Below, one piece after another: positions 16,988 to 25,083 of a stretch of DNA of 64,000 nucleotides. The stretch covers positions 8,332,501 to 8,396,500 of the forward strand of contig NZ_CP011509.1 in the NCBI RefSeq assembly GCF_001027285.1, read 5' to 3'. Under the pieces are notes generated by a model. The model did no database searches, was not told where the DNA came from, and saw nothing but the letters and a program-made list of their open reading frames with translations. This stretch comes from Archangium gephyra (lineage in GTDB: Bacteria > Myxococcota > Myxococcia > Myxococcales > Myxococcaceae). The translations under genes were made by a program, and so were the position numbers. The stretch's first letter is position 1, and each line of letters starts with the position of its first letter.

Positions 16988-18117
16988 GCCCCATGTACCG
17001 CCTTGCCCGTGCCCTCCTCTTCCTCTTCTCCGCCGAGCGCGCCCACCGCCTGGGCATGACCCTGCTGCGCTGGCTCGGGCACCTGTCTGGAACGTGCCGT
17101 GGCATGCGCGCGCGGACACTCGCCGCCGTCACCTATGACGCCTCGGTGAAGGTGGCGGGCCTGGAGTTCGCCCACCCGGTGGCGCTCGCGGCGGGGCTCG
17201 ACAAGGAGGCCGAGGCGGTGGACGGGCTGCTGGCGCTCGGCTTCGCCGCCGTGGAGGTGGGCACGCTCACCCCGAGGCCCCAGCCGGGCAACCCGAAGCC
17301 CCGGCTGTTCCGCATCCCCGAGCACCGTGCGCTCATCAACCGGATGGGCTTCAACAACCACGGGGCCGCCAACGCCGCCGAGCACCTCCGGGCACGCACC
17401 TGGCACACCGCTCCGGTGGGCGTGAACATCGGCAAGAACAAGGACACGCCGCTGGAGCAGGCGGTGGACGACTACGTGGCGTGCGTGGACACGCTGGCCC
17501 CGCTCGGGGACTACGTGGTGATCAACGCCAGCTCGCCCAACACTCCGGGCCTGCGTAAGCTGCAGGAGCCCGAGCAGCTCACCGCGCTCCTGCGGGCGGT
17601 GAAGGCGCGGCTGGAGCAGGTGTCTCCGGGCAAGCCGCTGTTCCTGAAGATCGCCCCGGATCTCACGCCCGAGGCGGTGGACGAGGTGGTGGACGTGGTG
17701 CGCGCGTGCGGGCTGGCGGGAATCATCGCCACCAACACGACCATCGCGCGGCCCTTCGAGCACCTGGTGGCGAAGGAGGCCGGTGGCCTCTCCGGAGCGC
17801 CCGCGCGCGAGCCGGCCAACGCCGTCATCCGCCGGGCCTACGCGCGCAGTGGAGGTGCCCTGCCCATCATCGGCGTGGGCGGCGTCTTCACCGCCGAGGA
17901 CGTGTACGAGAAGCTGCGGGCTGGCGCCTCGGTGGTGCAGGTGTACACGGGCTTCATCTACGAGGGCCCGGGCATGGTGCGCCGGTTGCTCGAGGGCCTG
18001 GGCCCGTTGCTGGCCCGGGACGGCTTCCGCTCGGTACGCGAGGCCATCGGCGCGGACCACCGCGTGTCCCCGCCGGCCGCCCTGCCCCAGCGCGAGCCCG
18101 TGCGTCCCCAGGCCTGA
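16984..18117 (+). CDS. pyrD: Dihydroorotate dehydrogenase (quinone), class 2
   Basis: 377 residues. It oxidises dihydroorotate to orotate with FMN and passes electrons to membrane quinones, the fourth step of pyrimidine synthesis. The N-terminal hydrophobic extension (1-40) marks the membrane-associated class 2 enzyme. Motifs: AAGLDKEAEAVDGL, VEVGTLTPRPQPGNPKPRLF, NRMGFNN, VGVNIGKNKDT, INASSPNTPGLR with the class-2 catalytic Ser, LFLKIAPDLT, NTTIARP, GGLSGAP and the phosphate-binding IIGVGGVFTAED. GTG 16984 overlaps the upstream stop; ATG 16993 is the alternative start. The last 25 residues are a Pro-rich tail beyond the usual end. Confidence 0.92.
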   Translation: MSPMYRLARALLFLFSAERAHRLGMTLLRWLGHLSGTCRGMRARTLAAVTYDASVKVAGLEFAHPVALAAGLDKEAEAVDGLLALGFAAVEVGTLTPRPQPGNPKPRLFRIPEHRALINRMGFNNHGAANAAEHLRARTWHTAPVGVNIGKNKDTPLEQAVDDYVACVDTLAPLGDYVVINASSPNTPGLRKLQEPEQLTALLRAVKARLEQVSPGKPLFLKIAPDLTPEAVDEVVDVVRACGLAGIIATNTTIARPFEHLVAKEAGGLSGAPAREPANAVIRRAYARSGGALPIIGVGGVFTAEDVYEKLRAGASVVQVYTGFIYEGPGMVRRLLEGLGPLLARDGFRSVREAIGADHRVSPPAALPQREPVRPQA

Positions 18118-18175
18118 GGTCACGAGTGCCCTTGCGAGGTGTTGCTGGGGAGGGACGGACAGGCCCGAGCCGGTT

Positions 18176-19435
18176 CTAGGCGGCGGACCGTTCAGCCGCC
18201 GAGCCGGCCAGGGACACGGAGAGGGGCAGCGCCTCCAAGCCACGCAAGCCGATGTGGGGACGCCAGCGCAGCTTCTCCGCCGGCACCGCCAGGTCGAGGC
18301 GCGGGAAGCGCCGCAGCAGCGCGGGGATGGCGACCCGGGCCTCCAGCCGGGCAAGCGGGGCTCCCAGGCAGTAGTGGATTCCGTACCCGAAGGACACGTG
18401 CCGATTCGGGCTGCGGGTGATGTCCAGCTCGTCCGCGTGGGGGAACGCCGTCTCGTCCAGGTTCGCCGAGGCGATCAGCAGGGTGAGCGCGCTGCCCTTG
18501 GGAATGGGGACACCCGCGATCTCCACATCCTCCTTGGCGAAGCGCGGCGCCACGATCCCCACCGGGTTGGTGAAGCGCAGCATCTCCTCGATGGCGCTGT
18601 CGATGAGGTCGGGCTGCTCGCGCAGCTTCTGGAGTTGCTCGGGGTGCCGCACCAGCTCCAGCACGCCGTTCCCGATGAGGTTCACCGTCGTCTCGTGCCC
18701 GGCGAAGAGCAGGAGGAAGACCATGGAGATGAGCTCGTCCTCACTGAGCCGGTCCCCGCCTTCCTCGGCCTGCACCAGCGCCGTCACCAGATCATCCCCC
18801 GGCTGCTCGCGGCGCAGTTTCACCAGCTTCCGGAGGAACGAGTTCAACCGGAGCATGTTGGGGTAGTTGCGGATGAACGAGATGGGGGTCACCGCCGAGG
18901 AGTCCAGGACCTTGGCGATCAGCGCGCGGAAGGGGATGCGGTCGGACTGGGGGACGCCGAGCATCTCCGCGATGACCGTCAGCGGCAGGGGCAGCGCGAA
19001 GTCCTCCATGAGGTCCACGACCGGCTTCCGGGCGGCGGCGTCCAACAGGTCTTCGGTGATCTGCTCCACCCGCCCGTTCAGGTTCTCGACCATGACGGGG
19101 GTGAACGCCTTCTGGACGAGGTTGCGCAGGCGGCGGTGATCCGGCGGATCCTTGAGCACCATGCTGGAAATGAGCATCCTCATGATGGCCGGCATCCACC
19201 ACCGGTCCAGGGAGGAGCCACCGGGGACATTCCGGCGGTCATTGGCGAACCGTGGATCCTTGAGGACGCGGACGACCTCCTCGTACCGGGGAAGGACGAA
19301 GCCCTCGCCGAAGAGATCCGCCGAGCGAAGGACCGGCCCCAGTTTCCGCAGCTTCGCGTAGACGGGGATCGGATTGGCTCTCGCCTCCGGAGCCTTGAAT
19401 TCGCGTTGAAGGTCGACGCGCGCTGTCTCCACCAT
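18176..19435 (-). CDS. Cytochrome P450
   Basis: 419 residues, a typical soluble bacterial P450. I-helix oxygen-binding motif AGHETT, ExxR in IEEMLR, and heme loop FGYGIHYCLGAPLARLE with the axial Cys about residue 356. The conserved LKDPPDHRRLRNLV precedes the C-helix region. The family hydroxylates small hydrophobic substrates using a ferredoxin and reductase. No redox partner gene is adjacent, so electrons must come from elsewhere. An AraC-type regulator lies 106 bp upstream on the same strand and may control it. No biosynthetic cluster surrounds it. Confidence 0.92.
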   Translation of the reverse strand: MVETARVDLQREFKAPEARANPIPVYAKLRKLGPVLRSADLFGEGFVLPRYEEVVRVLKDPRFANDRRNVPGGSSLDRWWMPAIMRMLISSMVLKDPPDHRRLRNLVQKAFTPVMVENLNGRVEQITEDLLDAAARKPVVDLMEDFALPLPLTVIAEMLGVPQSDRIPFRALIAKVLDSSAVTPISFIRNYPNMLRLNSFLRKLVKLRREQPGDDLVTALVQAEEGGDRLSEDELISMVFLLLFAGHETTVNLIGNGVLELVRHPEQLQKLREQPDLIDSAIEEMLRFTNPVGIVAPRFAKEDVEIAGVPIPKGSALTLLIASANLDETAFPHADELDITRSPNRHVSFGYGIHYCLGAPLARLEARVAIPALLRRFPRLDLAVPAEKLRWRPHIGLRGLEALPLSVSLAGSAAERSAA

Positions 19436-19541
19436 GTTGAACCCGCCTGTCCGTGGCCCCTGGGTGGGGCGGTTGGGGGTTGGTTATGCGCGAGGGGTAC
19501 GGTCGGCACCAGGGCCCCCATTGCGGTGAAAATTGACCGGG

Positions 19542-20450
19542 TCAGCCGCCCCCCTGGCGGTGTCTCTCGCGCCAGGCCCGAGGCGTCATTCCGTGCACGC
19601 GCCGGAAGCCACGGACGAACGAGGTGGCGTCCGAGTAGCCGACCTGGCTGGCGATGGACTCCACGCTCGCCGTCGTCTCCAGCAGGCGGCGCCGCGCCTC
19701 GGCCATGCGGTGTTCGCGGAGCCAATCGCCCACGGTCAACCCGGTCTCCTCGCGCACGGCCGTGGCGACGTACGACGGCGTCCGGTCCACCGCCGCCGAC
19801 ACGTCCGCCAGGGAGATGGGTTCCAGGCTGTGGGCCGCGACGAAGGCGAGAACTTCCCGCACCAGCCTGCCCGGCGATGGCAAAGGTCCGGACGCGTGCT
19901 CGCGCGCCCCGCGCTGGAGTTCCGTCAGGAGCAGCGTGAACAGGGCGCTCGTCGCGCGTTCAAAGCCCCACTGCCGTTCGCGCAGCTCCGCGTCGAGCGC
20001 GGCGATGAGGCGCTCGAGCCGCTGGCGCCGTGCCTCACCCAGCAGGAGCCTGAAGGACCACCGGACGGCGATGCTGCTCGCCAGGTCCGCCACCGAAGGC
20101 CCTCCTGTCACCGGGGCGCGGCCCGGCGGCTCCGTCTCCAGGGAGCTCAGCAGCGTGGGGTCGAAGGCCACCAGCCAGCCCTCCAGCTCACCCACGTTGA
20201 GGGCGTGGATCTCCACCCCCGCGGGGATGAAGTGAAGTTCCCCCGGGTGCACGTCCACCAGCTCCAGGTGGCGGCCACATCCCTTGCCGCCGGTGACGAG
20301 GAAGAAGAGCGCGAAGGTGGCGACAACCGGCTCGTGCGAGGACGAGAGCGTGCGGCTGGCGATGTGGCTGACGTGGAGCGGGAGTTCCCGGGCGCCGAGC
20401 GCCGCCAGCGTGAGGATACGGTGTCGCGGCCTTCGGGAAGAGGGTGGCAT
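19542..20450 (-). CDS. AraC-family transcriptional regulator
   Basis: 302 residues. The N-terminal half looks like a cupin-type ligand-binding domain (GKGCGRHLELVDVHPGELHFIPAGVEIHAL). The C-terminal 100 residues are the double helix-turn-helix: ISLADVSAAVDRTPSYVATAVREE..., then VESIASQVGYSDATSFVRGFRRVHGMTPRAWRER. The second block carries the family signature. It precedes the P450 gene in the same direction and diverges from a secreted protein gene with only about 50 bp between, so it could regulate either. A short palindrome TGACC-G-GGTCA sits at 19534-19544, at the end of this gene. Confidence 0.88.
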   Translation of the reverse strand: MPPSSRRPRHRILTLAALGARELPLHVSHIASRTLSSSHEPVVATFALFFLVTGGKGCGRHLELVDVHPGELHFIPAGVEIHALNVGELEGWLVAFDPTLLSSLETEPPGRAPVTGGPSVADLASSIAVRWSFRLLLGEARRQRLERLIAALDAELRERQWGFERATSALFTLLLTELQRGAREHASGPLPSPGRLVREVLAFVAAHSLEPISLADVSAAVDRTPSYVATAVREETGLTVGDWLREHRMAEARRRLLETTASVESIASQVGYSDATSFVRGFRRVHGMTPRAWRERHRQGGG

Positions 20451-20502
20451 GGAAGCAGCCTACGCCGTTCATCGTGGCGGAGACGGTGTTACCGTTTGGC
20501 CC

Positions 20503-21513
20503 ATGCGTCCAAGAGCGCTGCTCTTCACGGTGAGCCTGCTGGCCGCCCCCTCGTCCTGGGCCGGAGAAGTTTCGATCGAGGCCCGCGGTGACTCCGGGCG
20601 GTGGACGCGGGCGGCGTTCATCTCGCCACGCAAGGGAGAAGCTGTCGCCCTGCGTGTGGCTCCCCGCCCGGGCGCCTCCATCCGCTGGTACCGCATCTAC
20701 GCGGACCTCTCGCGCTCCTACAAGAACGCCAACCACCCCTGGGAGCCCTCCCCGTACGCGTGGACGGGCTGGGGGAAGATTCCATACCTCCGCGAGGAGC
20801 TCCGGAGCCTGCGCGGCCACTGGGAGATCCATCCGCTCGACGCCTCGGGGAAAGTCCTCCGTGGCGAGGAACTGGAGCCGCATCCGGCCAGGGCGCCCCA
20901 CTCCGTGGAAGACGTGGGCACCTTCTGGTTCCAGGCCGAGGTGGACGAAGGCGGCGCCACCTCGCGTTCTCCAGGGCTCGAACTGAGCGATGACCGCGGG
21001 CTCTCGCCCAAGGTGTTCCGGCTCTCCATCCGCGAGGGTGACGGGTACCTGGGCTACCTCACCTCCTTCTTCAATGTCCCGGGCCTGTTCGGCTCGGTTC
21101 CGTACCAGAGTTACAACTACATCGGCGTGGACTGCGCGGACGTGCTCATGGCCGCGCGCGCCCGCTGGATGGGCAAGCCTCTCGAGCGTGACTACAACGT
21201 CGCCGCGCTGGTGGAGGAACTTCCCAGGACGGCCAGGGTCCAGCTCCGCCAGGGATCACCGGATCGTGCGCTGCCCATTGGAGAGAGCATCCGGCCGGGC
21301 GATCTGCTCGCCGTGCGGTACCCCGGCGCGAGGCAGTTCCAGCACGTGGGGGCCTTCTACTCGGACGGGAACGCGAACGGGCTCCTGGACGCGGACGATC
21401 TCATCCTGCATGCAGGCCCCGAGGCGCTCCATCTCTCGCGCCTGGGAGAAGGAGCGTTCGACGGAGAGGTGGCCATCTTGCGCCCGGAACGCAGCCGCCC
21501 GCGGGGACGCTGA
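20503..21513 (+). CDS. Secreted NlpC/P60-like cysteine hydrolase, putative
   Basis: 336 residues with a clear signal peptide (RALLFTVSLLAAPSSWAG). The N-terminal part (20-180) is a beta-rich domain without a name. The C-terminal part has NlpC/P60-type elements: Cys211 in YIGVDCADVL, followed by a helix, PGDLLAVRYPG, and His281 in QHVGAFYSD, with an Asp-rich turn after it (NANGLLDADD). Such enzymes cut peptide or amide bonds in the cell wall. ATG 20503 was chosen because the signal peptide starts there; the open frame upstream overlaps the divergent regulator gene. Assignment by motif only. Confidence 0.6.
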   Translation: MRPRALLFTVSLLAAPSSWAGEVSIEARGDSGRWTRAAFISPRKGEAVALRVAPRPGASIRWYRIYADLSRSYKNANHPWEPSPYAWTGWGKIPYLREELRSLRGHWEIHPLDASGKVLRGEELEPHPARAPHSVEDVGTFWFQAEVDEGGATSRSPGLELSDDRGLSPKVFRLSIREGDGYLGYLTSFFNVPGLFGSVPYQSYNYIGVDCADVLMAARARWMGKPLERDYNVAALVEELPRTARVQLRQGSPDRALPIGESIRPGDLLAVRYPGARQFQHVGAFYSDGNANGLLDADDLILHAGPEALHLSRLGEGAFDGEVAILRPERSRPRGR

Positions 21514-21625
21514 CGCGAATGGGCGCAGGGCTGCTGCGCTGGCCACCCCTGTCAGCACCGGATGCAGGGCGTCGATGTCAACTTCGGTCAGACGCGTCAA
21601 CTCCATCCCAGCTCGAGGCTCCGCG

Positions 21626-21675
21626 AAAAAAACAAGGCGCTCGCCGGCTCCTTGGAGTGCAACCGGCGAGCGCCT
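21626..21675 (-). terminator. Intrinsic terminator of the DUF4097-like gene
   Basis: A 13-bp perfect stem, AGGCGCTCGCCGG (21635-21647) with CCGGCGAGCGCCT (21663-21675), 15-nt loop. On the minus strand it is followed two bases later by seven T (21626-21632). This is a textbook Rho-independent terminator about 40 bp after the stop at 21715. Confidence 0.85.
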
Positions 21676-21714
21676 CTCAACGCACCCGTGGACGCACGGG
21701 GCGTGAAATCTCTT

Positions 21715-22413
21715 TTACTTCGATTCCCCGTCGGCTTGCACGTTGAGCGCTCCGCCCACGGTGCTCACCTCGACGTCGTGCTCGCCGTTGCCGTACTTCT
21801 GGTGGGTGGAGCCCAGGCTCACGCCGCGCCCGTTGAAGCTGCCGCCCACCGAGGAGAACTCCACGTTGGCGCCCGCGCCCTTGGGCAGCTTGAGCGTCAC
21901 GTTGCCGGACACGGTGCTCACCTCGGTGTCCCCGAGCGCCTCGGGCACCAGCTCCACGTTGCCGCTCACCGCGGCCACCTCGAGCGAACCCCGAGAGCCC
22001 TTCACCGACACGTCACCGCTCACCACCGACACCTCCTGCTCACCCGTCACGCCGGACACCTTCACCGGCGCGTTCACGGAGCTCGCCTCCAGCGAGGAGT
22101 CGCGCGGCACCTTCACGACGAAGTGCGCCTCCGGCGGGTTGTTGCAGTGGGACATCTTCTTCGCGCAGGTGCCGCAGCACATCCGCACCGTCACCTCGTC
22201 CCCGTCCTGCTTCACCTCGATGGGGAACTGGGCGCGCTCGGCCTCTCCGCCCTTCTGCGTCACCTCGACCGAGACGGTCTTCCCGTTCACGGCGTCCACC
22301 TGGATGGAGCCGTTGACGTTGGAGACGCTCACCTTGGGCGAGCCATCCGTCTCGAACTGCCAGGACTGCGGGGCGGGCGTGGCGGCAAGGAGCAGCAGAA
22401 GGGCGAGATTCAC
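21715..22413 (-). CDS. Exported DUF4097-like beta-helix protein
   Basis: 232 residues. GTG 22413 begins a short signal peptide (NLALLLLLAATPAPQ). The body is a repetitive right-handed beta structure: recurring 16-24-residue turns of the form VSVVSGDVSVKGSRGSLEV, AAVSGNVELV, STVSGNVTLKL, SSVGGSFNGRG, STVGGALNVQ. This is the pattern of DUF4097/DUF2807 putative adhesins. A Cys cluster (MCCGTCAKKMSHC, about 80-92) is unusual and could bind metal or form disulfides. The open frame extends to 22512 but without a start that fits a signal peptide. It ends at a strong terminator. Probably periplasmic or surface; role unknown. Confidence 0.7.
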   Translation of the reverse strand: MNLALLLLLAATPAPQSWQFETDGSPKVSVSNVNGSIQVDAVNGKTVSVEVTQKGGEAERAQFPIEVKQDGDEVTVRMCCGTCAKKMSHCNNPPEAHFVVKVPRDSSLEASSVNAPVKVSGVTGEQEVSVVSGDVSVKGSRGSLEVAAVSGNVELVPEALGDTEVSTVSGNVTLKLPKGAGANVEFSSVGGSFNGRGVSLGSTHQKYGNGEHDVEVSTVGGALNVQADGESK

Positions 22414-22474
22414 GGAGGAGGCCTCGTGGGCAGAAGGTTGTCCCCCTCCCCTACGGGCCTCCGGAAAAACGATT

Positions 22475-23602
22475 TCACCCGCCCCGCGCGACCCGCCGGT
22501 ACAGCACGTCATGCCGGCGCACCAGCCGCTCCAGGGACAGCTCGCGCTCCACGAAGGCGCGCGCCTCGGCGCCCATGCGGCGGCCCAGCTCCCGGTCCGC
22601 CAGCAGCGTGCCGAAGGCCTCGCTCATGGCCTGGGGCCTCAGGGGCGGCACCACCAGGCCCCGCTCCCCGTCCGCCACCAGCTCCGGGTTGCCGCCCACC
22701 CGCGTCACCACCATGGGCAGCCCCGCCGCCATGCCCTCCATCACCGCGTTGGACATGCCCTCCGCCGTGGAGCACAGCACCCCGAAGTCCGCTCGCGCAT
22801 ACACCGCCGGCACGTCCGCCCGGTGTCCCAGGAAGTGCACCGTGTCCGTCAGCCCCAGCGAGCCCGCCAGCCGCTCCAGCTCCGGCCTCCGCGGGCCATC
22901 CCCCACCAGGAAGGCGTGCAGCACCTGCCCCTTGAGGCGCACCATCGCCAGCGCCCGCAGCAGATCCTCCTGCCGCTTCACCGGGTGGTTCATGTTCGCC
23001 ACGTGCACCACCACCGGCGCGCCCCGTGTGTCCGGCAGCGGGGCCTTCAGTCCCTCGCGCATCCGCGCGTCGAAGCGCGCCACATCCAGGCCGTTGGGGA
23101 TGACGGACACCCGCTCCGCGGGCAGCCCCTCCTCCTCCACCAGCATGCGGCGGATGGCCTCGGCGTTGCCCACCACGTGGTCCGCCATGCGCGTGAGGCT
23201 GCGCAGCAGCGCCCGCCTCGCCGTGCCGTGCCAGTGCGCCAGATCCAACCGCCCGACGATCACCTTCGTCCCCGCCAGCTTCGCCGCGGGCACCACCAGC
23301 ATCGTCGAGTAGAAGTCGTGGGCGTGCACCAGCTCCACCCGCTGGCCGCGGAACCACCGCGCCAGCCGCAGCACTTGCAGCGCCGAGTTGGGCCGCGCCA
23401 GCGAGCCATTCAGGGGGAACACCTCCGGCGCGAAGCCCAGCCGCAGCACCGAGTCCATCAACGGCCCCTGGTCCTGCAGCACCGCCAGCTGCACGCGGTA
23501 GCTGGGCGGCAGGCCCCTCAGCAACTCCACCACCTGGACTTCCGTACCTCCGATGTGGAACGACTTGGTGAACTGCACCAGGCGCAGGGGTTCCTCCGCC
23601 AT
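22475..23602 (-). CDS. Glycosyltransferase family 4-like protein
   Basis: 375 residues, GT-B fold. N-terminal acceptor domain with SFHIGGTEVQVVELLRGL and VHAHDFYSTML; C-terminal donor domain with VSVIPNGLD, VHVANMNHPVKRQEDLL, FLVGDGPRRPELE and EGMSNAVMEGMAAGLPMVVT, which ends in the nucleotide-sugar binding E-x7-E region. It transfers a sugar from a nucleotide donor, probably for an exported polysaccharide, because the next gene upstream is an O-antigen-ligase-like membrane protein. ATG 23602 was chosen for its GAGGAAG five bases upstream; an earlier ATG at 23623 overlaps the upstream gene and lacks a site. Confidence 0.85.
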   Translation of the reverse strand: MAEEPLRLVQFTKSFHIGGTEVQVVELLRGLPPSYRVQLAVLQDQGPLMDSVLRLGFAPEVFPLNGSLARPNSALQVLRLARWFRGQRVELVHAHDFYSTMLVVPAAKLAGTKVIVGRLDLAHWHGTARRALLRSLTRMADHVVGNAEAIRRMLVEEEGLPAERVSVIPNGLDVARFDARMREGLKAPLPDTRGAPVVVHVANMNHPVKRQEDLLRALAMVRLKGQVLHAFLVGDGPRRPELERLAGSLGLTDTVHFLGHRADVPAVYARADFGVLCSTAEGMSNAVMEGMAAGLPMVVTRVGGNPELVADGERGLVVPPLRPQAMSEAFGTLLADRELGRRMGAEARAFVERELSLERLVRRHDVLYRRVARGG

Positions 23603-23612
23603 CCGTGCTTCC

Positions 23613-24899
23613 TCACGCCGCATGGTTGGAGCCCTCCCAGCTCGCGACCAGCCGACCCTTGACCTCTGGAACCTTCGACGACTCCTCCGCCTCCGCCGCC
23701 CGGGCGATGCGCTGCGCGCAGGCCGCCAGGCCGAACAGCACGTACAGGTGCGCGGAGAGGATGTATCCGGCGAACAGCTGACAGATGAGGTAGCCCGCCA
23801 TGGAGGCCGCCAGCCCTCGGGCCAGCCACCCCACCCGCGAGTTGCGCGAGGCCTCGAAGGCACCTCCCGTCGCGCCCCCGGCGAACAGCAGGAAGAGGCC
23901 CAGGCCCAACCAGCCCAGCTCTCCAATCACGTCCAGGAAGACGTTGTGCGCCACGTAGGCGCGCGTGGCCTGGGGGGGCGCGTACAGGTGCCAGGCGTAG
24001 CGGAAGGCGCCCACGCCCACGCCCAGCAGCGGCTTGTCCAGGCTGATGCGCGACGTCACCTGCCACGCGTACACGCGGCCCATGGCCGAGGCGTCCTCCT
24101 GGAAGGTGGCCACCGTCTGGTTGCGCTCCCAGTAGCTCTTGGGCGCGAACACCACCAGGCCCAGCGCGAGCGCCGTGCCCAGCAGCACCGAGCGCAGCTT
24201 CTTCTGCTCACGCAGCGCCCACAGGGCCATGGCCACCGACAGGCCGATGAAGCCACCGCGCGAGTAGGTGAAGACGATGGCCACCACCGCCATGGCGATC
24301 GCCAGCGCGCACGCCCCGCGCCACAGCCAGCCGCTCTCCTTGCGCGCCAGGAAGGCCACCGCCAGCGGCACCACCAGCGCCAGGTTCATCGCCGAGCGGT
24401 TGGGGTCCGCGTACACCTCCACCCAGTGCGCGCGGTAGCCCTCCACCAGCGTCTCGGGCGTACCGGTGAAGTACGTGTGGATGACGCCCTGCGACGTCAC
24501 CATCGAGGCCACCACCACCGCCCCGCACACCACCGCCAGCCGCTTGGGCGTGGTGACCACGTTCACCAGCGTCAGGTAGATGGCCGTCAGCTTCAGCAGC
24601 TCGATGGCCGTGAAGCGGCTCACCTCCGGATTCACCGACCACGTCACCGAGGCCAGCGCCAGCCCCGCGAAGCACAGCAGCGCCACCCCGCGCAAACCAT
24701 CGAAGTAGAGCGGCTCCGCACGCCCCACCCGCCTCAGCGCCATGAACCCCGCCGCCAGCCCCGATGTCAGCAGCGCCAGCCGCAACGGCGCCAGCGCGGG
24801 TATCCACGCCTGCGGCACCATGTACAGCAGCGCCGCGAAGGCGGTCAGCGCATAGAAGGACACCACGTCCCGGCGTTCCGCCTTGTCGCCCAACCCCAT
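23613..24899 (-). CDS. O-antigen ligase/polymerase-like membrane protein (Wzy/WaaL family)
   Basis: 428 residues with about 10-12 predicted membrane helices. It shows the family layout: hydrophobic N-terminal half, the segment VFTYSRGGFIGL (SRGG is typical of O-antigen ligases), a large periplasmic loop with a YAWQVTSRISLDKPLLGVGVGAFRY block, then AHNVFLDVIGELGWLGL, which contains the conserved H-N and E-x-G-x-x-G patterns. Such proteins polymerise or attach polysaccharide in the periplasm. The paired downstream glycosyltransferase supports a surface-polysaccharide role; which polymer is not evident. Confidence 0.75.
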   Translation of the reverse strand: MGLGDKAERRDVVSFYALTAFAALLYMVPQAWIPALAPLRLALLTSGLAAGFMALRRVGRAEPLYFDGLRGVALLCFAGLALASVTWSVNPEVSRFTAIELLKLTAIYLTLVNVVTTPKRLAVVCGAVVVASMVTSQGVIHTYFTGTPETLVEGYRAHWVEVYADPNRSAMNLALVVPLAVAFLARKESGWLWRGACALAIAMAVVAIVFTYSRGGFIGLSVAMALWALREQKKLRSVLLGTALALGLVVFAPKSYWERNQTVATFQEDASAMGRVYAWQVTSRISLDKPLLGVGVGAFRYAWHLYAPPQATRAYVAHNVFLDVIGELGWLGLGLFLLFAGGATGGAFEASRNSRVGWLARGLAASMAGYLICQLFAGYILSAHLYVLFGLAACAQRIARAAEAEESSKVPEVKGRLVASWEGSNHAA

Positions 24900-25083
24900 C
24901 CCGTCCTCCTCCCGCCCAGCCCGGAAGTACCTTCCGTTCGTCAGCTCGGAAACACAGGCCTCATAGGTACGGCTCTATGAACGCCCCTATCCGCTAGCAG
25001 CCAATGTGCCAGCGGCCCTCGGGGGCAAAGGCTCGTGGATCCAAGCCCTTAGCGATCACCCACGGGAGGTGGGACTGAAAGGA
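24900..25083. other. Intergenic region with a short inverted repeat
   Basis: 184 bp between the DUF6178 gene and the ligase-like gene, both leftward. CGGAAG (24922-24927) and CTTCCG (24931-24936) form a 6-bp palindrome with a 3-bp centre, just upstream of the ligase-like start; it could be an operator. No RNA gene and no U-tract terminator for the DUF6178 gene were seen. Confidence 0.35.

Noticed and set aside
15134-17119. 661-codon minus-strand frame opposite the Smr and deaminase genes
   Set aside because: Shadow of the sense genes, which hold complete family motifs.
24900-25083. Possible tRNA or small RNA between the DUF6178 and ligase-like genes
   Set aside because: No cloverleaf or T-loop consensus, and no promoter-terminator pair could be found.
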